The notes: generated by a model from the sequence alone, not told the origin. DNA of 64,000 bases from Candidatus Zhuqueibacterota bacterium (GCA_013202295.1 JABMRT010000088.1:1-64000), one strand, 5' to 3'; shown: positions 19,268 through 29,845, counted from the stretch's first letter. Program-made: numbers and translations.

Positions 19268-20455
19268 ATGCATCCCTCCTATCCGATCCTCACACTAAAA
19301 CGAAATCGTGAGTATGCAATACTCAAAGGCCATCCCTGGATCTTTTCAGGAGCCATTGCGAATTTAGATGTGGATATTCAGCCAGGAACGGTTGTGCAGG
19401 TGCGCTCATATGATAATCAGGATTTGGGATTGGGGTTTTTCAATTCAAAATCTGATATCACAATTCGCATGATCTCCCGAACTTGTGATCAACCAGTCAA
19501 TCAGAATTTTTGGAGGAACCCGATTCAGTCCGCTGTTCAAATGCGGAAACGAGTCGTCTCATCGGACACAAATGCATTCCGCCTGATCAATGCAGAGGGC
19601 GATGGCATGCCCGGCCTGATCGTGGATCAATATCATGACTCCCTTGCAATCTCTTTTCAAACTGCAGGCATGGAATCCTTCCGTGACATGATTCTTGATA
19701 TCCTGATTGAGGTCGTATCTCCCTCAGCAATATACGAACGCAGCGACAGCCGCTCACGCCGCAGAGAGGGCCTGCAAGATCGAAGTGGATGGCTCAAAGA
19801 ACCGCAATCCATAGACCCGTTGATCATTCTGGAGAATGGACTAAAGTTCGAAGTGGATATCGTATCCGGCCAGAAAACGGGATTCTTCCTTGATCAACGC
19901 CCAAACCGTCAGATATGCCGTGAGGTTAGTCAGGGATTGCGGGTGCTGAATTGTTTTTCCTATACTGGAGGTTTTTCGATTTACGGTGCGGCAGGAGGGG
20001 CAAATCAAGTTGTCTCTCTGGAATCCTCTAAAACGGCCAATGAAACAGCGGTTCGTAATTTGGAATCGAACGGATTCTCGTCGAACATCCATCCGGTGAT
20101 CACAGGGGATGTGTTTGATTATCTGAAAAATGCGGAGGAAACATTTGACCTGATCATACTCGATCCGCCCGCCTTCGCCAAATCGCACAGGGATGTGCAA
20201 CGCGCATCTCGTGGTTATAATGAGATCAACCGACAGGCCATGCTGCGTCTCCAATCAGGCGGATTGCTCATGACTTTTTCCTGTTCCAATCCGCTTTCGG
20301 ATGAAATGTTCCATAAAATCATCCTCAATGCAGCCGCTGATGCAGGAAAATCTGTTCAACTACTTCAGCCATTGGGTCCCGGGCCCGATCATCCAGTGCT
20401 ACTCGCACATTCTGAGGGACATTACCTGAAAGGCCTCCTTTTAAGAATTATTTAA
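19268..20455 (+). CDS. rlmI: RlmI-like 23S rRNA m5C methyltransferase
   Basis: The 395-residue protein begins with a PUA RNA-binding domain (about 1-75; HPWIFSGAI) and continues with a linker domain and a class I SAM methyltransferase domain. Visible motifs are KTGFFLDQRPNR, VLNCFSYTGGFSIYGAAGGA (SAM-binding motif I), IILDPPAFAKS (motif IV) and MTFSCSN (motif VI Cys). RlmI methylates C5 of a cytosine in 23S rRNA (C1962 in E. coli numbering). Length and motif order match the family. It stands alone between two terminator regions. Confidence 0.93.
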   Translation: MHPSYPILTLKRNREYAILKGHPWIFSGAIANLDVDIQPGTVVQVRSYDNQDLGLGFFNSKSDITIRMISRTCDQPVNQNFWRNPIQSAVQMRKRVVSSDTNAFRLINAEGDGMPGLIVDQYHDSLAISFQTAGMESFRDMILDILIEVVSPSAIYERSDSRSRRREGLQDRSGWLKEPQSIDPLIILENGLKFEVDIVSGQKTGFFLDQRPNRQICREVSQGLRVLNCFSYTGGFSIYGAAGGANQVVSLESSKTANETAVRNLESNGFSSNIHPVITGDVFDYLKNAEETFDLIILDPPAFAKSHRDVQRASRGYNEINRQAMLRLQSGGLLMTFSCSNPLSDEMFHKIILNAAADAGKSVQLLQPLGPGPDHPVLLAHSEGHYLKGLLLRII

Positions 20456-20543
20456 TCACAGTCCGACATTTCCCCGCTTGACTTTTTCATACATCTTTTT
20501 AAATTGAGAAATATCACATTGAAGCACAAAGGGAGGCACATCT

Positions 20544-21908
20544 TTGAAAAATCAAGACAAGGCAGATCAATCTTTATCAAGACGTCAGTTCCTGGGAGGG
20601 CTGACAGCTGCAGCAGCACTAACCATTGTGCCACGACATGTACTTGGAGGTCCGGGGTACACTGCGCCTAGCGACAAAATGAACATTGCTTGCGTGGGTA
20701 TCGGCGGCATGGGCGCTACCAATCTCAGTGCTCTGGAGGGAGAGAACATCGTCGCACTCTGCGATGTGGATGATGATTATGCTTCAAAAATCTATTTGAA
20801 ATATCCTGGAGCAAAACGTTATCATGACTATCGAGTCATGCTGGATAAGCAAAGGAATATCGATGGTGTGGTTGTGGCCACACCCGATCATATGCATACA
20901 GTCGTTACATTGGCTGCCATGCAATCAGGATTGCATGTCTACACACAAAAGCCGCTCACCCGATTGGTTTCTGAAGCGCGGGCGCTTACAGATGCCGCCA
21001 AGAAATATAATGTGGTCACACAAATGGGCAATCAAGGGCATAGCGGTGAAGACCTTCGCCTGATTTGCGAGTGGATTTGGGATGGCGCGATCGGCACAGT
21101 TCAGGAAGTACATGCATGGACCAACCGACCTGTTTGGCCTCAGGGCATTGCCAAACGACCCGAAACACAACCTGTTCCCGAAACATTAAATTGGGATCTC
21201 TATCTGGGTCCTGTGAAAGAACGTGGATACAATCCAATCTATCATCCGTTCCAATGGCGCGGCTGGTGGGATTTTGGCACAGGCGCACTTGGTGATATGG
21301 GATGTCACATCATAGATTCCGCCTTTGCTGCACTGGATTTACAGGATCCAACCAGTGTGGAAGCCAGTGTGGCCATGATCGTGAATCCGGATAACATTTG
21401 GGAAAAATTGGAAAATTTCGAGACCTTTCCCCATACATCCATCGTGCATTTTCAATTTCCTGAGAAAAACGGACGACCAGCTTTGAAACTGACATGGTAT
21501 GATGGAGGTCTTTTCCCGCCCCGCCCGGATGAACTGGAACCAGAGCGTCGTATGCCTGAGAGTGGATTGCTATTTGTGGGAGATAAAGGCAAGCTCATGA
21601 GCGGCGATGGAAGCACGCGTTTAATTCCTGAAACCTTCATGCAGAGCTATGAGCGGCCCGAGAAAACCCTCCCGCGAATCACAACATCGCACGAAGAGAA
21701 TTGGGTGCAAGCCTGTAAAACCGGACAGAATGCCTCATCTCATTTTGGCATTGCTGGACCGCTAACTGAGACTGTTTTACTCGGCAATCTGGCGGTTCGT
21801 TTCCCGCAACAGAAACTGGAGTGGGATACGAAATCCATGCAAGTGACCAACCACAACGAAGCCAATGCCTACGTACAACCCGATTTTCAGGAAGGGTGGT
21901 CATTGTAA
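20544..21908 (+). CDS. Tat-exported Gfo/Idh/MocA oxidoreductase
   Basis: This 454-residue protein starts with a Tat signal (SRRQFLGGLTAAAALTIVP), so it is likely exported folded with its cofactor. The NAD(P)-binding fold shows CVGIGGMGATN, ALCDVDDDYA and VVVATPDHMH. The EKP motif is present as TQKPLTRLVSEAR, a variant (Glu to Gln) common in the secreted subgroup of Bacteroidota and Planctomycetota. A C-terminal alpha/beta domain follows (DMGCHIIDSAF). Members act on sugars or inositols; the substrate is unknown. The TTG start has GGGAGG 6 bases upstream. A bidirectional terminator follows the stop. Confidence 0.93.
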   Translation: MKNQDKADQSLSRRQFLGGLTAAAALTIVPRHVLGGPGYTAPSDKMNIACVGIGGMGATNLSALEGENIVALCDVDDDYASKIYLKYPGAKRYHDYRVMLDKQRNIDGVVVATPDHMHTVVTLAAMQSGLHVYTQKPLTRLVSEARALTDAAKKYNVVTQMGNQGHSGEDLRLICEWIWDGAIGTVQEVHAWTNRPVWPQGIAKRPETQPVPETLNWDLYLGPVKERGYNPIYHPFQWRGWWDFGTGALGDMGCHIIDSAFAALDLQDPTSVEASVAMIVNPDNIWEKLENFETFPHTSIVHFQFPEKNGRPALKLTWYDGGLFPPRPDELEPERRMPESGLLFVGDKGKLMSGDGSTRLIPETFMQSYERPEKTLPRITTSHEENWVQACKTGQNASSHFGIAGPLTETVLLGNLAVRFPQQKLEWDTKSMQVTNHNEANAYVQPDFQEGWSL

Positions 21909-21920
21909 TAGATTCAGATA

Positions 21921-21953
21921 AAAAAAGCCCTCCATTTTCCGGAGGGCTTTTTT
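21921..21953. terminator. Bidirectional intrinsic terminator
   Basis: A perfect 13-bp stem AAAAAAGCCCTCC/GGAGGGCTTTTTT (21921-21933 and 21941-21953) with a 7-base loop. It serves the oxidoreductase gene from the left and the convergent metallophosphoesterase gene from the right. Confidence 0.93.
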
Positions 21954-21995
21954 ATTGTTTCCCCTTTACTGTCTCCCGCCTCAATCCTCTCGCAC

Positions 21996-22994
21996 CTACC
22001 CCTTCACCTCCTCCACAATCTCACTCCATTTTCCAGACTGATACACCTTACGTCTCGGATTAGTTTCTTCACATTCCCATTTGATGAGGCGAATGGTATC
22101 GTTCTCAATCTCAAGCGTGGTTAGACCATCAGAGTAAATCCCGCAGCCAGTATTGAAATAACAGGGTAATGGATCGCCGGATGGATCGATAGTTAGAATG
22201 TCCCGCTTGTTCTTTTGCTCCTTCTTTATCGCAAGGTTGATGCTCTCTCGTTCATCATCACTTTTTGTGAATTTTAGCTTTTTTCTCAGTCGATCATAAT
22301 ATGATTCGGAGGCAAATATCGCACGATGTGAATGTCCGCATAATAGGATGACACGGTGCTTTTTCGCCCAGCCATAGAGGATGTGTTCATAATCCTTCAC
22401 AATACTGGCCTTGAGCATTTTACCCGTTACTTTGAACCCAAACTTCCTGGCAACCGGCTCAACATATCTATACAGACGGACCACAAACCTGCTGAACCAT
22501 TTGCATTTGTCCGCGTCCAGGCTGCCCTGGTGGCCATGTACAAGCAGTGCACAGGGGCGTCCATTAGAGTCCTCAAATTTTATCGCTTCGGATGCAGCCA
22601 CTGTAACCGGCGGATTGTTCTTGCCCGGATCCGATGGAGCTTCCCAATCCTGATCATGATTTCCAAACACGCGCACAATACGGTCGTCACCAAACGCGCG
22701 CATGGCTTTATAGACCGATTCATTGTAGCGTTTGCACACCTCATCAAGATCAAATTGCCAGAACTCTTCAATATCACCCAGAAGAATCAAACTGTATCCG
22801 TTTTTCGCGTAGAATCTGAGCGCCTCACACAAAGCATTCTCATTGATATGGAAATCATCCGCTGCACTCCCGTCGCCAAAATGCATATCGCTCATCATGA
22901 CAATGGATTGATTTTGCGGTTTCAGTACAGGATATCGCGGATCGGCCCACAGTGCATTCAAACGTTTTTCCGTTAAAGCAGGATCTTGTGACAT
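21996..22994 (-). CDS. Calcineurin-like metallophosphoesterase (LpxH-like)
   Basis: This 332-residue protein has the complete metal-site series: SDMHFGDG, GDIEEFWQF, GNHDQDW, LLVHGHQ and LLCGHSHRA. The order and spacing resemble UDP-2,3-diacylglucosamine hydrolase (LpxH) and related phosphoesterases. It is longer than typical LpxH (about 240) because of an insert with basic helices (about 220-260) between the HGHQ and GHSH regions, so a role in lipid A synthesis is not assured. The ATG at 22994 is preceded by GGAGG at 8 bases; a TTG at 23009 is less likely. It is the only gene of its transcription unit. Confidence 0.87.
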   Translation of the reverse strand: MSQDPALTEKRLNALWADPRYPVLKPQNQSIVMMSDMHFGDGSAADDFHINENALCEALRFYAKNGYSLILLGDIEEFWQFDLDEVCKRYNESVYKAMRAFGDDRIVRVFGNHDQDWEAPSDPGKNNPPVTVAASEAIKFEDSNGRPCALLVHGHQGSLDADKCKWFSRFVVRLYRYVEPVARKFGFKVTGKMLKASIVKDYEHILYGWAKKHRVILLCGHSHRAIFASESYYDRLRKKLKFTKSDDERESINLAIKKEQKNKRDILTIDPSGDPLPCYFNTGCGIYSDGLTTLEIENDTIRLIKWECEETNPRRKVYQSGKWSEIVEEVKG

Positions 22995-23213
22995 ATCCAA
23001 TCCCTCCAACTTTTAAATGGGATAAAAACCAAACGATGAGAAACATAAGCTACAGAATAGCGGAAAGATAGACAAGGAAAGCGGAAATTTCAAGAAGATT
23101 TTTTATACTTAAAAATTTACTCTGAACTTGGTGACCGAATTAGGAGGAACTCCAACAAAGGATTTGAAATCGGGAAAAGTCCACAGTGTTGATAATTTTT
23201 CAGGAATCTGAAA

Positions 23214-24434
23214 TCACTTCAACAGCAACATCTTTTGTGAACCATGGAAAGTGTCGGTGATCACCCGGCATGTATACACGCCAGAAGGCAATCCACTGGC
23301 GTTAAAGGAAAAAATATGCGGCCCGGCTTCGTATGCGCCATCTGCCAGGACGGACACAACCCGGCCAAGCAGATCATAGACTTCAATTTTTATTGGACCG
23401 GACTCCTGGAGCGAAACAGGAATCGTAGTCATGCTATTGAAGGGATTGGGATAGTTCGATTCAAGCTGGAATGTGTTCACCTCAGCAATCGGTTCATCCA
23501 CAGTGGAGTCGGGTTCAAGCCCGGCTATAACACCTGCAATGCCGACCATCAGCTGGGTTATTTTCTGAAAATAATCAGCATTGAAATGTGTAATCACATC
23601 CTCTGGCTCATGATAAAAGTCATTGGTATCGCCAAAAAAGTTTTCATGTAAACCGATCGCCGTTTGATCTGCGTCATGAAAGGTCGTTTGATCACTATTA
23701 ATGCGAATCGATGTCTCGGTTAGAGCCAACCCAATCTTATACTCCAGATTCACATCCTGAGCAATATCTGAAATTATTTTTGAAGAACCTTTCCCTCCTG
23801 TGCCGACCAGTACTACATTATCATCATCTGAATCCCAGGCAATCATATCCAGATTGATTACTGAGACAATCTCCTTTTGATCAATGGGAAAACTTTGCAT
23901 ATAGGCCTGGCTTCCCCAATACCCGTATTCTTCCTCATCCCACAATGCGAAGACAATTGAATAATCGCATGTCCAATTTGTGAGAATCCGGGCAGCCTCA
24001 AGCACAGCCACTACTCCCGAGGCGTTGTCATCCGCACCTGGCGCAACTGCTGCTTGCGGCATGCTGTCATAATGGGCACACAAGATGATCACCTTATTCG
24101 TGTCTACGCTTCCAGGAAGTGTCGCGATTACATTGCGACCTGTGGTACTGTAATCCTGTAACACAACTGTATATCCCCACTCTTCAAAACATTGCCGTAT
24201 ATAGTCTGCCGCCAATTCATTTCCCGGAAAATTTCTGTTTCGGCTAAGAATCTGCACTTGTTCTCCATCAACAATCACATTCACTTCGCCCGTTAACTCA
24301 CGTGCATATTGCATCATTGAATCAAGATTCACATCATTTATTAATTTCTGAATCGTAACATCAATTGCGAAAAGCCGTATGGATAACATACAGATGGAGA
24401 TAGTGGTTAGGAGTGTTTTCTTCAGGATTTTCAT
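23214..24434 (-). CDS. Secreted M28 zinc aminopeptidase with sorting domain
   Basis: This 406-residue protein has a signal peptide (ISICMLSIRLFAID region) and a complete M28 di-zinc site: His in CAHYDSMP, bridging Asp in GADDNASG, the catalytic pair in WDEEEYG, Asp in NLDMIAWD and His in FYHEPEDV. A FlgD/type IX-like sorting domain (NYPNPFNSMTTIPV ... LPSGVYTCRV ... KMLLLK) occupies the last 85 residues. It probably trims peptides at the cell surface. The same sorting domain as in the other exoproteins of the window suggests a shared export route. Confidence 0.92.
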   Translation of the reverse strand: MKILKKTLLTTISICMLSIRLFAIDVTIQKLINDVNLDSMMQYARELTGEVNVIVDGEQVQILSRNRNFPGNELAADYIRQCFEEWGYTVVLQDYSTTGRNVIATLPGSVDTNKVIILCAHYDSMPQAAVAPGADDNASGVVAVLEAARILTNWTCDYSIVFALWDEEEYGYWGSQAYMQSFPIDQKEIVSVINLDMIAWDSDDDNVVLVGTGGKGSSKIISDIAQDVNLEYKIGLALTETSIRINSDQTTFHDADQTAIGLHENFFGDTNDFYHEPEDVITHFNADYFQKITQLMVGIAGVIAGLEPDSTVDEPIAEVNTFQLESNYPNPFNSMTTIPVSLQESGPIKIEVYDLLGRVVSVLADGAYEAGPHIFSFNASGLPSGVYTCRVITDTFHGSQKMLLLK

Positions 24435-24495
24435 TGGCTATTCCATAACTCAATTATTAATTGACACCTGCATGTCACAATATAAAAGATTGAAA

Positions 24496-27400
24496 TTAGA
24501 ATTGCCACAGTAAATGTCCTTCACATCGCACACGGCCTCTTGCATCACCATTGATTAATATCCCCGGCGTGACGAGGCGACCAGATTGCCTTAGGATGAT
24601 TTCATATGCGTGCCATATACCGAACCTGTCCCATAATCCAGTAGTATATAGAATCAGACGTTCCCGCTGACCCAATCCAAAACCGGCCACACCCGTGATA
24701 CCAGTCAAGGACTCCCCGTCCTCCTCAGTGAAACGGATCTCCCCTCCAATTCGGGATATCCGCCGATAATATAATCCGAAGGCCTTCTCCTCCAGCTCGG
24801 AATTTCGGATTGATCCGCACAACCGGAACAGTGTGGACCATGCCGGAGACACATGCCACGAGGTTTGTACTGATCCGCGTTTTCCCTGCAGGATTCGCGT
24901 CTCCCAGGATAACTTTCGTGAACGATGAGAAACCGCAAAATCACCGGACAGGATGGTGCCATATCGACCGTGGGACTCAAATCGCCATTTATCTACATAA
25001 TAAACTCCGCTGCAGAATCCGGATGGAGAAGATTGTTCATCCCAGCGGGATTGAACCGAAGCATATAACGATTTGCTGCTCCAAAATAAGGAGGAGCTGA
25101 ATTGGGCTGGATTCTCTTGCTTATTCCAGCTTTTATCCAAAGTTGTGTGAATTAGAAGTTGTGATAAAGCTCGCCAGGACTGGCTCCAGTTCAGACTGGT
25201 CAATCCTACAATCTCTTCAGTAATAATACGAAGGGTGGATGCAAATCGCGCGGATCGAAACATGCCCTGTGTTCGCATCGCCAGAGGTGTCTGTGAATCC
25301 GATCTGGAAAAGGCCGTTTCACCAGACCAGTGTGAAGTGACAAATCCAATCATGCCCGCCTTGTGCCCTGTTTCCTTGTTCCCTGAAATATCCACCCAGG
25401 TCCGGCCGTTTTCTTGCATCCGGGTTAAACGCATCTGTGCGGAATGATCATCTTTCCATTGTTCCACTGTGCCTTGAACATTATAATTGGAATGATTCAC
25501 TTCAACCGTCGTCAGATGATGTGAATCAAATAGATTTTCATGCATCAGCCAGAGCTGATCTTCCACAGCCACGCGATGGCGCCGGGCATTGAACTGTCCG
25601 TCGCGAAATTCACCCTCCTCATCATAACGAACGGAATGCCCGCCCATATCTTCAGTCCATGAAAATTGTTGAGGCAGATTGAATCCGGGTTTGCCAGTCT
25701 GATTAAACACGCTGTTCATGATGCCTGAAGTTACACCATACAAGTCAGCCGTCCGGCCGGAGGATCCAAGCTTTTGATCTGTCGCATGGATCGCGGATTG
25801 CCCCATCACCTGTACGATTTCATTGCGAAGCTGAGTAAGTTCATCCTGTGATAAATTTTGAATAATGGGATCCGGATCATGCAAATTGCCAAGCCGTGTC
25901 AAAATCGGCAGATTCTCATAAATCGCTTCATCAGTGCGAACCCGTCCGGATAATACACCCATTTCAAGAATCCCGCCTTGCAAGAAGGAAAAGGAAAGGA
26001 CACCTTCATTCCATTGATAAGGCGCGTCTTTTTTATTCAGAAGGACAATACCTGGATCGGTTGGCAATGTCAAGAATACTTTAATTGAATCCTGAATGAG
26101 TAATCCGGATTGTGCAACATCTAAAAATCCATACCAACCGGCTGGATCGAATATCAGTGTTAAATCCACAGGTATATCGGACTGAAAAACCTTCTCACCA
26201 TTTATGTTGAGGAAAGTCAAATGTGTGCCGGAAAAGAATCCTTCATCCATTTGCATTGGACGGAACACGGCTTCATCTGCATCGCTGGCAAGTTCGGAGC
26301 ATTCCCACGCACCTTCCGCTGTGATTAAATAATCCGTCCATCCTTTTTGGATTGAAACGATCTGCCGTGCCTGCGCTGGACTGTCTGAATGCACCGGGAA
26401 AGAGATTGATTCCAATTCGTCTTCACCCGGTTTTTGCGGCAGAAAAACAGTCATCATCTTTCTTGTGGCCTCTTGGGAGAAAGTCACGGTGGCGGCAGTG
26501 TGTATGCCCTCTTGATCCGGAAGAGTATGCAAACCCTCCTGGAGAGATATAAACGGGGGTTCGTCTGGATGGAGAAATTCGGCTTCCAGAGCAGCTTGAT
26601 CAGAACGCCAAATCACGCTGTTGGATTCCACTTGTTCACAAGTTCCCAATCCATGCCAAGGCAGGGTTACATGAGCGTTCGGATCTGCGTCAATCCGATC
26701 CGAGACCACAAAATATCGCTGTCCCACAAATCGCACCTGCCGATGAAACCGGGATGCCCGGTATTCAGCCAATACGGAGGCATTGGAAATCACAGGAGTC
26801 TCAAAATAATCTAAGAGCTGTCCGCCGGATTCGTCACGAACAAGCGGATTTAAATTGGGACCTTGTCCATTAATCAACGGAATATTATGTGCCTCACCAG
26901 ACACAAACCATGCCCGGTTATTGGATTTCACACCCTGACGACCATATCCCGCGTCGATCAGAAATTTCTGTCCGAAAGCCTGAAGTGTAAACGCCAGCGG
27001 TTCGGCATGATCATGACCCGATAAAAAAGGCCTTCCGGGTTCGCCCAGAAACAGACCGTAGAGATCAGAATCCTTTCGAAAAATAGCCATGCCTCCATGC
27101 GGATAAAATACGGCGCCGTTTCGATTTGGTGTAATCGACAGAACATGATCATCAAATCCGCAATAGGTCTCGATCCAGTTTGGGTCGGAAGGATTATAGC
27201 GGTCGGCATGGAGCTCGAATCGCGCACGAACTTCGCCGGACTCATCGAGCGATCCGACACCGATCGGTAGAAAAAGAAAGCGTTCGGGAAATGCGTCGTC
27301 AAAATCGGGAACCGATCCATCGGCATGTTCCAAATCCGCAAGCCATCGCACAAGCCGTCCCACACGCTTATGCGCAAACAAATTGATATTCGATGTGTTT

Positions 27401-28281
27401 TGTAAATAATGGAAAAACGGAAATATCCGGGAAGCCACAAAACGTGCATAATAAGCGCCTTCGCGATATGAGCCATCCGGTTCAATCTGAGACAGAGCCG
27501 CGCGGATCAGATCGAGTGCTGTGTCAAGCCACATCTGTGCCCGGGCATGGCTGGTCACAAGAGCGAACGTGCCCAGTCCCGCGCCAATTGCCGCCGCGTG
27601 ATTGTTCTTGGGAACAAGAATTAAATATCTGTGAATCTGATTCGCTTGAGAAACCAGCTTCCTTTCGATGGATGCAATTTGGCTGGAAGACAAATGTTCA
27701 TAAAGTAAATCCAGCGTCACGGCGTATTGCGCCAAGGCATCCGCCGCCTGCATCCAGTCTCCCCATCCTGTGGAATAAGTGCCTCCTTCAATCGAACGAA
27801 CCGGATCGGGTTCTGAAATGTGGGACAGCGCGGTGGCTGCGTCCTGCAAATTGGACTCAGATCCAGTTAGGAAATAAGCAAACGCGGATCGCTTGGCCAT
27901 GGAGCTGCGTTCGTATTCTGTGAGTAATGGAGAGGATGGGTCCCGATGATTCGTGTCAGCACTGCGCAGGATCTGATCTGCCCAATCCGAATAGGGTGTC
28001 CGGAATTGACGATCCCGAATTCTCATCGCCTCCGATTGCCTGAATAATAACGCGGGATGCCCAATGGATTGTGTTCGATATATTTTCGGAATGGCAAGAT
28101 GTGTCAGAGGAAGAATTTCATTCAGAGGAATTTCACGATAATTGGCCTGAATCACACCATCGATCAGCGCATTGCCCAATCGCTCTATTCGGGAGGATTC
28201 CGAAGCCACAGAATCACTGTGGGATAGAATACCCATCCCTATAATCATGCAAAAGAATGTGACTCTTTGCTTCACACGCAC
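24496..28281 (-). CDS. Heparinase II/III-like lyase with C-terminal barrel-like region
   Basis: The 1261-residue protein starts with a signal peptide. The N-terminal part (about 50-650) matches the heparinase II/III polysaccharide-lyase layout: an alpha-toroid with LVPKNNHAAAIGAG and the beta-sandwich motifs SGHDHAEPLAFTLQAFG, DAGYGRQ and SGEAHNIPLING. A beta-rich linker (about 650-790) and a helical stretch (about 800-850) follow. The last ~400 residues alternate polar and aromatic residues in many short strands and end in Phe (HLLWQF), as outer-membrane barrels do. Ordinary members of the lyase family end after the sandwich, so this is probably a lyase tethered to its own barrel. The substrate may be a uronic-acid glycan such as alginate or a glycosaminoglycan; this is inference. 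Confidence 0.85.
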   Translation of the reverse strand: MRVKQRVTFFCMIIGMGILSHSDSVASESSRIERLGNALIDGVIQANYREIPLNEILPLTHLAIPKIYRTQSIGHPALLFRQSEAMRIRDRQFRTPYSDWADQILRSADTNHRDPSSPLLTEYERSSMAKRSAFAYFLTGSESNLQDAATALSHISEPDPVRSIEGGTYSTGWGDWMQAADALAQYAVTLDLLYEHLSSSQIASIERKLVSQANQIHRYLILVPKNNHAAAIGAGLGTFALVTSHARAQMWLDTALDLIRAALSQIEPDGSYREGAYYARFVASRIFPFFHYLQNTSNINLFAHKRVGRLVRWLADLEHADGSVPDFDDAFPERFLFLPIGVGSLDESGEVRARFELHADRYNPSDPNWIETYCGFDDHVLSITPNRNGAVFYPHGGMAIFRKDSDLYGLFLGEPGRPFLSGHDHAEPLAFTLQAFGQKFLIDAGYGRQGVKSNNRAWFVSGEAHNIPLINGQGPNLNPLVRDESGGQLLDYFETPVISNASVLAEYRASRFHRQVRFVGQRYFVVSDRIDADPNAHVTLPWHGLGTCEQVESNSVIWRSDQAALEAEFLHPDEPPFISLQEGLHTLPDQEGIHTAATVTFSQEATRKMMTVFLPQKPGEDELESISFPVHSDSPAQARQIVSIQKGWTDYLITAEGAWECSELASDADEAVFRPMQMDEGFFSGTHLTFLNINGEKVFQSDIPVDLTLIFDPAGWYGFLDVAQSGLLIQDSIKVFLTLPTDPGIVLLNKKDAPYQWNEGVLSFSFLQGGILEMGVLSGRVRTDEAIYENLPILTRLGNLHDPDPIIQNLSQDELTQLRNEIVQVMGQSAIHATDQKLGSSGRTADLYGVTSGIMNSVFNQTGKPGFNLPQQFSWTEDMGGHSVRYDEEGEFRDGQFNARRHRVAVEDQLWLMHENLFDSHHLTTVEVNHSNYNVQGTVEQWKDDHSAQMRLTRMQENGRTWVDISGNKETGHKAGMIGFVTSHWSGETAFSRSDSQTPLAMRTQGMFRSARFASTLRIITEEIVGLTSLNWSQSWRALSQLLIHTTLDKSWNKQENPAQFSSSLFWSSKSLYASVQSRWDEQSSPSGFCSGVYYVDKWRFESHGRYGTILSGDFAVSHRSRKLSWETRILQGKRGSVQTSWHVSPAWSTLFRLCGSIRNSELEEKAFGLYYRRISRIGGEIRFTEEDGESLTGITGVAGFGLGQRERLILYTTGLWDRFGIWHAYEIILRQSGRLVTPGILINGDARGRVRCEGHLLWQF

Positions 28282-28464
28282 TCAGATGAAAATTTAAGAG
28301 TGGGAAAATCAGTCTGCATTTTTAAAACTTGGAAAACCGGGTTATATCTGACAAATAACAGGTTTACGAGAATGGCCGATGGCCAATCACCAACAGTCAC
28401 TAACCTCTCACCACTTACCTCTTACCTTGTTCAGATCCGGAATTAAGGAAACGTCAACAATAAT

Positions 28465-29532
28465 CTATGGAGCAATATACTTCACATACGATTGTCGCAT
28501 GCCCTCAAAACAATTCCGGCACATCGGAAACAAGGCACGATCCTGCATGATTTGGATTTGAAATTTCCGGCGTTTGTCTCCATCCCACACATCTTTGAAA
28601 GAGGATTGGGATTGAAAAGCGTTCCCATACACAAATTCCCCATCCTTGTCAAAACAGCAAGGAGCAATGAATCCGTCCCAATTGAGCACTGCACCATACC
28701 ACAGAAATTTACACCAGTTGGGCAAGGTGCTTTTTATACACCGCGACATGCCATTGAAATCATAGCGCCTGAACGATTTATCCTCAGGGAGGTAAACCTC
28801 TGCTTGCTGATCTGAATAAACCTGTGCGCTTTTCAATGAAATAAGATCCACTTCCAATTGTCGTCCGAGCTCTAACACATTGTGGATCTGGCCCTCATTA
28901 TGCTTGAAAACAAGAAATTGCAAATGCACAAGTGGAGACTTTGAGCGGGCTTTCTTTTTGGCTGAGATAAGATTCCGGATTCCATCCAGGACTGTTTGAA
29001 ACTGTCCACCCACACGATACTTTTCATACGTTTCCTGATCCATGCCGTCAAGGGAAATAATGATCTCATCCAAGCCGGATTCGACCACAGTGCGAGCTTG
29101 TTCATCCGTTGTCAGAAAATGACCATTTGTACTTGTCATCGTGGCAATCTGTTTGGATTTGGCATACGCCACCATCTCCAGAAACTCAGTATGAATAAAT
29201 GGCTCACCCTGATTCCAAAATTGAATCAGTAATAGACGATCTCCGATCTGATCAATTATTTTTTTGTATTGCGCAACATCCATCCGTCCTCTTGCTCGTG
29301 TCATCTCACCCGCACCGGAGGGACACATCGGACATTTCAGGTTGCAGATATTGGTGGGTTCAACCATCAGCAATGCCGGATCACCCCAGACAATGGGCCG
29401 TTTCAGTAAACGACTGACTCCCATGGAAAGTGCGATTCGAAAGAGATTCGTTAGGCGCTTGATTGTGAAACGAAAGCGATAGATCCTGAATGTGCGCCAT
29501 AGCATTTTTATCGGATATTGAAACATCTTCAT
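28465..29532 (-). CDS. Radical SAM protein with SPASM domain
   Basis: This 355-residue protein carries the radical SAM cluster motif CNLKCPMC near residue 62 and typical downstream strands (LLIQFWNQGEPFIH, DEIIISLDGMDQETYEKYR). The C-terminal SPASM region has Cys residues in CIKSTLPNWC, IAPCCFDKDG and FPMCRNCFEG, enough for auxiliary iron-sulfur clusters. Such enzymes modify peptides or proteins, or act in anaerobic biosynthesis. No precursor-peptide gene is obvious nearby. It precedes a 313-base gap and is not clearly in an operon. Confidence 0.9.
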   Translation of the reverse strand: MKMFQYPIKMLWRTFRIYRFRFTIKRLTNLFRIALSMGVSRLLKRPIVWGDPALLMVEPTNICNLKCPMCPSGAGEMTRARGRMDVAQYKKIIDQIGDRLLLIQFWNQGEPFIHTEFLEMVAYAKSKQIATMTSTNGHFLTTDEQARTVVESGLDEIIISLDGMDQETYEKYRVGGQFQTVLDGIRNLISAKKKARSKSPLVHLQFLVFKHNEGQIHNVLELGRQLEVDLISLKSAQVYSDQQAEVYLPEDKSFRRYDFNGMSRCIKSTLPNWCKFLWYGAVLNWDGFIAPCCFDKDGEFVYGNAFQSQSSFKDVWDGDKRRKFQIQIMQDRALFPMCRNCFEGMRQSYVKYIAP

Positions 29533-29845
29533 GTGGCCGTATTAATAATTACAGATTCTGATAAAAATAAAATACAGGATTTTTTCAATATTATCCAGAG
29601 TATTTTTTGGATATGTTATAATTTAAAAAGAGTCTATTAAAGGTTGACTTGCATGATGAGGCGTCAAGTATCTCTTGAAAAATATTAGTAGTTTCACCGT
29701 GGGACGAAATTTCTATCCTTGATGTCAAAATGACTAATTGTTTCAATTCAGAAAATCATAGAGCCCAACTTGGGCACACGGAAAATTATTGATACGATGC
29801 AATTAATTAAATACAGACTCGAACCTAATGGTATTCCAATTTCAT
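29533..29845. other. Intergenic region after the chemosensory operon
   Basis: AT-rich, no convincing gene. It contains a short GCCCAA-C-TTGGGC palindrome near 29763-29776 and no clear U-tailed terminator for the long operon that ends at 29846. Confidence 0.3.
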
